A stretch of 6,682 bases of DNA from Prevotella sp. UBA3294 (GTDB lineage: Bacteria; Bacteroidota; Bacteroidia; Bacteroidales; Bacteroidaceae), in the NCBI GenBank assembly GCA_002361535.1, contig DETG01000001.1, positions 1-6,682 on the forward strand. Reading direction: 5' to 3'. Below are positions 6,663 through 6,682 of this stretch, in pieces. The notes under the pieces were generated by a model. That model was not told the DNA's origin. It did not search any database and saw only the letters and a program-made list of their open reading frames with translations. The first letter of the stretch is position 1; each line of letters starts with the position of its first letter. A program made the position numbers and the translations under genes.

Positions 6663-6682
6663 TTGCGGAGGCAGGACTCGAA
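6663..6682 (-). tRNA. Probable 3' end of a tRNA gene (partial), candidate att site
   Basis: Read on the minus strand from the right edge, the sequence is T-loop TTCGAGT (6682-6676), T-stem 3' half CCTGC (6675-6671), acceptor 3' half CTCCGCA (6670-6664) and discriminator A (6663). CCA is not encoded. These element lengths (7, 5, 7, 1) fit a tRNA exactly, and a terminator follows on the same strand. The anticodon is outside the window, so identity is unknown, and it may be either an intact gene or only the 3' fragment left at one att site. A tRNA 3' end next to an integrase is a common integration target. Confidence 0.55.

Noticed and set aside
1..6682. CRISPR array, toxin-antitoxin pair, defence gene or retroelement
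   Set aside because: No regularly spaced repeats, no small paired genes and no motifs of such systems were seen; nearly all sequence is accounted for by the three phage genes.

Overview
The window looks like one end of an integrated, tailed-phage genome (prophage) in a Bacteroidetes-type host, probably Bacteroidales. Three things point there: the style of the tape measure C-terminus; an integrase of the type that carries a Y-S-L-K-D box instead of H-x-x-R; and starts preceded by A-rich or weakly purine-rich DNA rather than strong Shine-Dalgarno sites. The genus cannot be fixed from the sequence alone.

Layout. Bases 3-3578 (+) hold a large tail tape measure gene whose beginning lies off the left edge. 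After a 7-base gap, bases 3586-5388 (+) hold a 600-residue protein that I read as a tail tip or baseplate hub component. Both belong to one rightward late (tail) operon. The tail operon then meets, tail to tail, a leftward tyrosine recombinase gene (5380-6537, -), with a 9-base overlap of the two 3' ends and no terminator between them. The remaining 145 bases (6538-6682) are non-coding and dense with signals: a hairpin abutting the integrase start codon, a helically spaced direct repeat, a rho-independent terminator pointing left, and at the right edge a sequence that reads on the minus strand like the T-loop, T-stem and acceptor end of a tRNA gene.

How the parts fit. The tape measure sets tail length and the hub protein would cap the tail at its distal end. 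The integrase would recombine the phage with the chromosome, and the tRNA-like end beside it is the natural candidate for the attachment site. The right edge is therefore probably the phage-host boundary, although the second att copy needed to prove it is not in the window.

I found no evidence for an undescribed defence or other novel system. The points most worth a second look are the compact right end (tail gene running directly into the integrase), the repeat and hairpin cluster upstream of the integrase, the altered catalytic box of the integrase, and two unusual sections of the tape measure: a threefold 84-residue repeat and a Ton-box-like peptide.
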